Shown here piece after piece: positions 5,520 through 5,978 of a DNA stretch of 5,978 nt (its first letter is position 1; the number at the start of each line of letters is the position of its first letter). Source of the DNA: an uncultured Legionella sp. (GTDB taxonomy: Bacteria; Pseudomonadota; Gammaproteobacteria; Legionellales; Legionellaceae); contig CAISKC010000049.1 of NCBI GenBank assembly GCA_903885895.1, positions 1 to 5,978 of the forward strand. The letters run 5' to 3'. Position numbers and translations under genes: made by a program. The notes under the pieces are model-generated. The model did not search any database. It saw only the letters and a list, made by a program, of their open reading frames with translations, and was not told where the DNA came from.

Positions 5520-5891
5520 TCAACTCAAATGTGTTAGTTTACCGATAGCCCACATCATGCTGGAATCTATCCCCCACAAAACAAAGCCAGCAACCATTAC
5601 CATGGTCATGACAATCAATGTTGTTTGAGTTGTTTCCTGCCGACTTGGCCAAACAACTTTTTCTAATTCAAGCTTTGCTTCTTTTGCAAAGCCAAAAACC
5701 GTCTGTCCTGGTTGCGTAAAATACGCCAAACCCAAGGTGACGACAAACCAAACCAACCAAATCATTGCAATAATTGGTGTGGTAAATTGAAAAGAATAGG
5801 TTCCAAAAAAAGCAGCAGCAGTAACACCTGCTATGCCTACCCATAATAAAATATCTTTCATACTCAATTTATCATTCTGCATTATATTCAT
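5520..5891 (-). CDS. secE: preprotein translocase subunit SecE
   Basis: SecE (123 residues from this start) is an inner-membrane protein that clamps SecY in the SecYEG channel. It has the three-segment layout typical of gammaproteobacteria: membrane segments near residues 14-34, 39-58 and 92-108, and before the third the conserved cytoplasmic amphipathic helix with FAKEAKLELEKVVWPSRQETTQTT, which carries the SecE signature. Length is close to the 127 residues of E. coli. The start is uncertain. ATG at 5891, 12 nt after the tRNA, is chosen, but ATG at 5882 (120 residues) is almost equal and none has a clear ribosome binding site. A further upstream ATG at 5933 is excluded because it lies inside the tRNA. 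It precedes nusG by one base. Confidence 0.95.
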   Translation of the reverse strand: MNIMQNDKLSMKDILLWVGIAGVTAAAFFGTYSFQFTTPIIAMIWLVWFVVTLGLAYFTQPGQTVFGFAKEAKLELEKVVWPSRQETTQTTLIVMTMVMVAGFVLWGIDSSMMWAIGKLTHLS

Positions 5892-5903
5892 CTTACAATT
5901 GGT

Positions 5904-5978
5904 TGGCAGGCCAGGAGGGAATCTAACCCCCAACCTGCGGTTTTGGAGACCGCCGCTCTGCCAATTGAGCTACTGGCC
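5904..5978 (-). tRNA. tRNA-Trp (CCA anticodon), first nucleotide outside the window
   Basis: The cloverleaf is complete except for position 1. Acceptor GGCCAG pairs with CTGGCC, leaving a final T72 for the missing A1; discriminator G73 and an encoded CCA end follow. The D-stem is GCTC/GAGC with GG in loop AATTGGCA. The anticodon stem is GCGGT/ACCGC with loop CTCCAAA, giving anticodon CCA at 5946-5944. The T-stem is GGGGG/CCCTC with one G.T pair. The T-loop reads TTAGATT, so position 56 is A rather than the near-universal C. The place directly before secE is the standard one for tRNA-Trp in gammaproteobacteria, and the tRNA must be cut out of a shared transcript. Confidence 0.96.

Noticed and set aside
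1..5978. CRISPR array, insertion sequence, prophage, toxin-antitoxin or other accessory system
   Set aside because: The window is filled by core genes in a conserved order. No spaced direct repeats, transposase-like coding, or gene of foreign appearance was seen on either strand.

Overview
This window is the conserved translation and transcription cluster tRNA-Trp - secE - nusG - rplK - rplA - rplJ - rplL - rpoB. Everything lies on the minus strand, so transcription runs from position 5978 toward position 1. Both ends are cut: the tRNA lacks only its first nucleotide, and rpoB breaks off after 792 codons. The organism is almost certainly a gammaproteobacterium. The gene order, a three-membrane-segment SecE, close similarity of NusG, L11 and L1 to the Escherichia coli proteins, and an E. 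coli-type lineage-specific insert region in RpoB all point there. The DNA is moderately AT-rich by eye. A Legionellales-like relative is possible but cannot be shown from this sequence alone.

Layout from upstream to downstream: tRNA-Trp(CCA) at 5978-5904; secE 12 nt later; nusG one base after the secE stop; a 135-nt gap holding a promoter and a structured leader in front of rplK; rplA 11 nt after rplK; a 292-nt gap with a second promoter overlapping the rplA stop and a highly structured L10-type leader; rplJ (GTG start); rplL after 38 nt; an 83-nt gap with a strong stem-loop; then rpoB. No stretch longer than 300 bases lacks a gene.

The genes make connected parts of the gene-expression machinery. 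SecE is part of the membrane translocon. NusG links RNA polymerase to Rho and the ribosome. L11, L1, L10 and L7/L12 form the mobile stalks of the large ribosomal subunit. RpoB is the polymerase beta subunit. In E. coli, L1 represses rplKA and the L10-L12 complex represses rplJL by binding their mRNA leaders, and the stem-loops in both gaps here fit that plan.

No novel system, mobile element, CRISPR array or foreign gene is visible. The points most worth checking are a tRNA-Trp T-loop with A instead of the near-universal C56, the rplJ leader whose terminator-like hairpin excludes the fold with the L10-type kink, valine at the RpoB position equivalent to E. coli N518, an atypical first helix in NusG, and a lengthened L10 C-terminal helix. 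All RNA foldings were done by eye.
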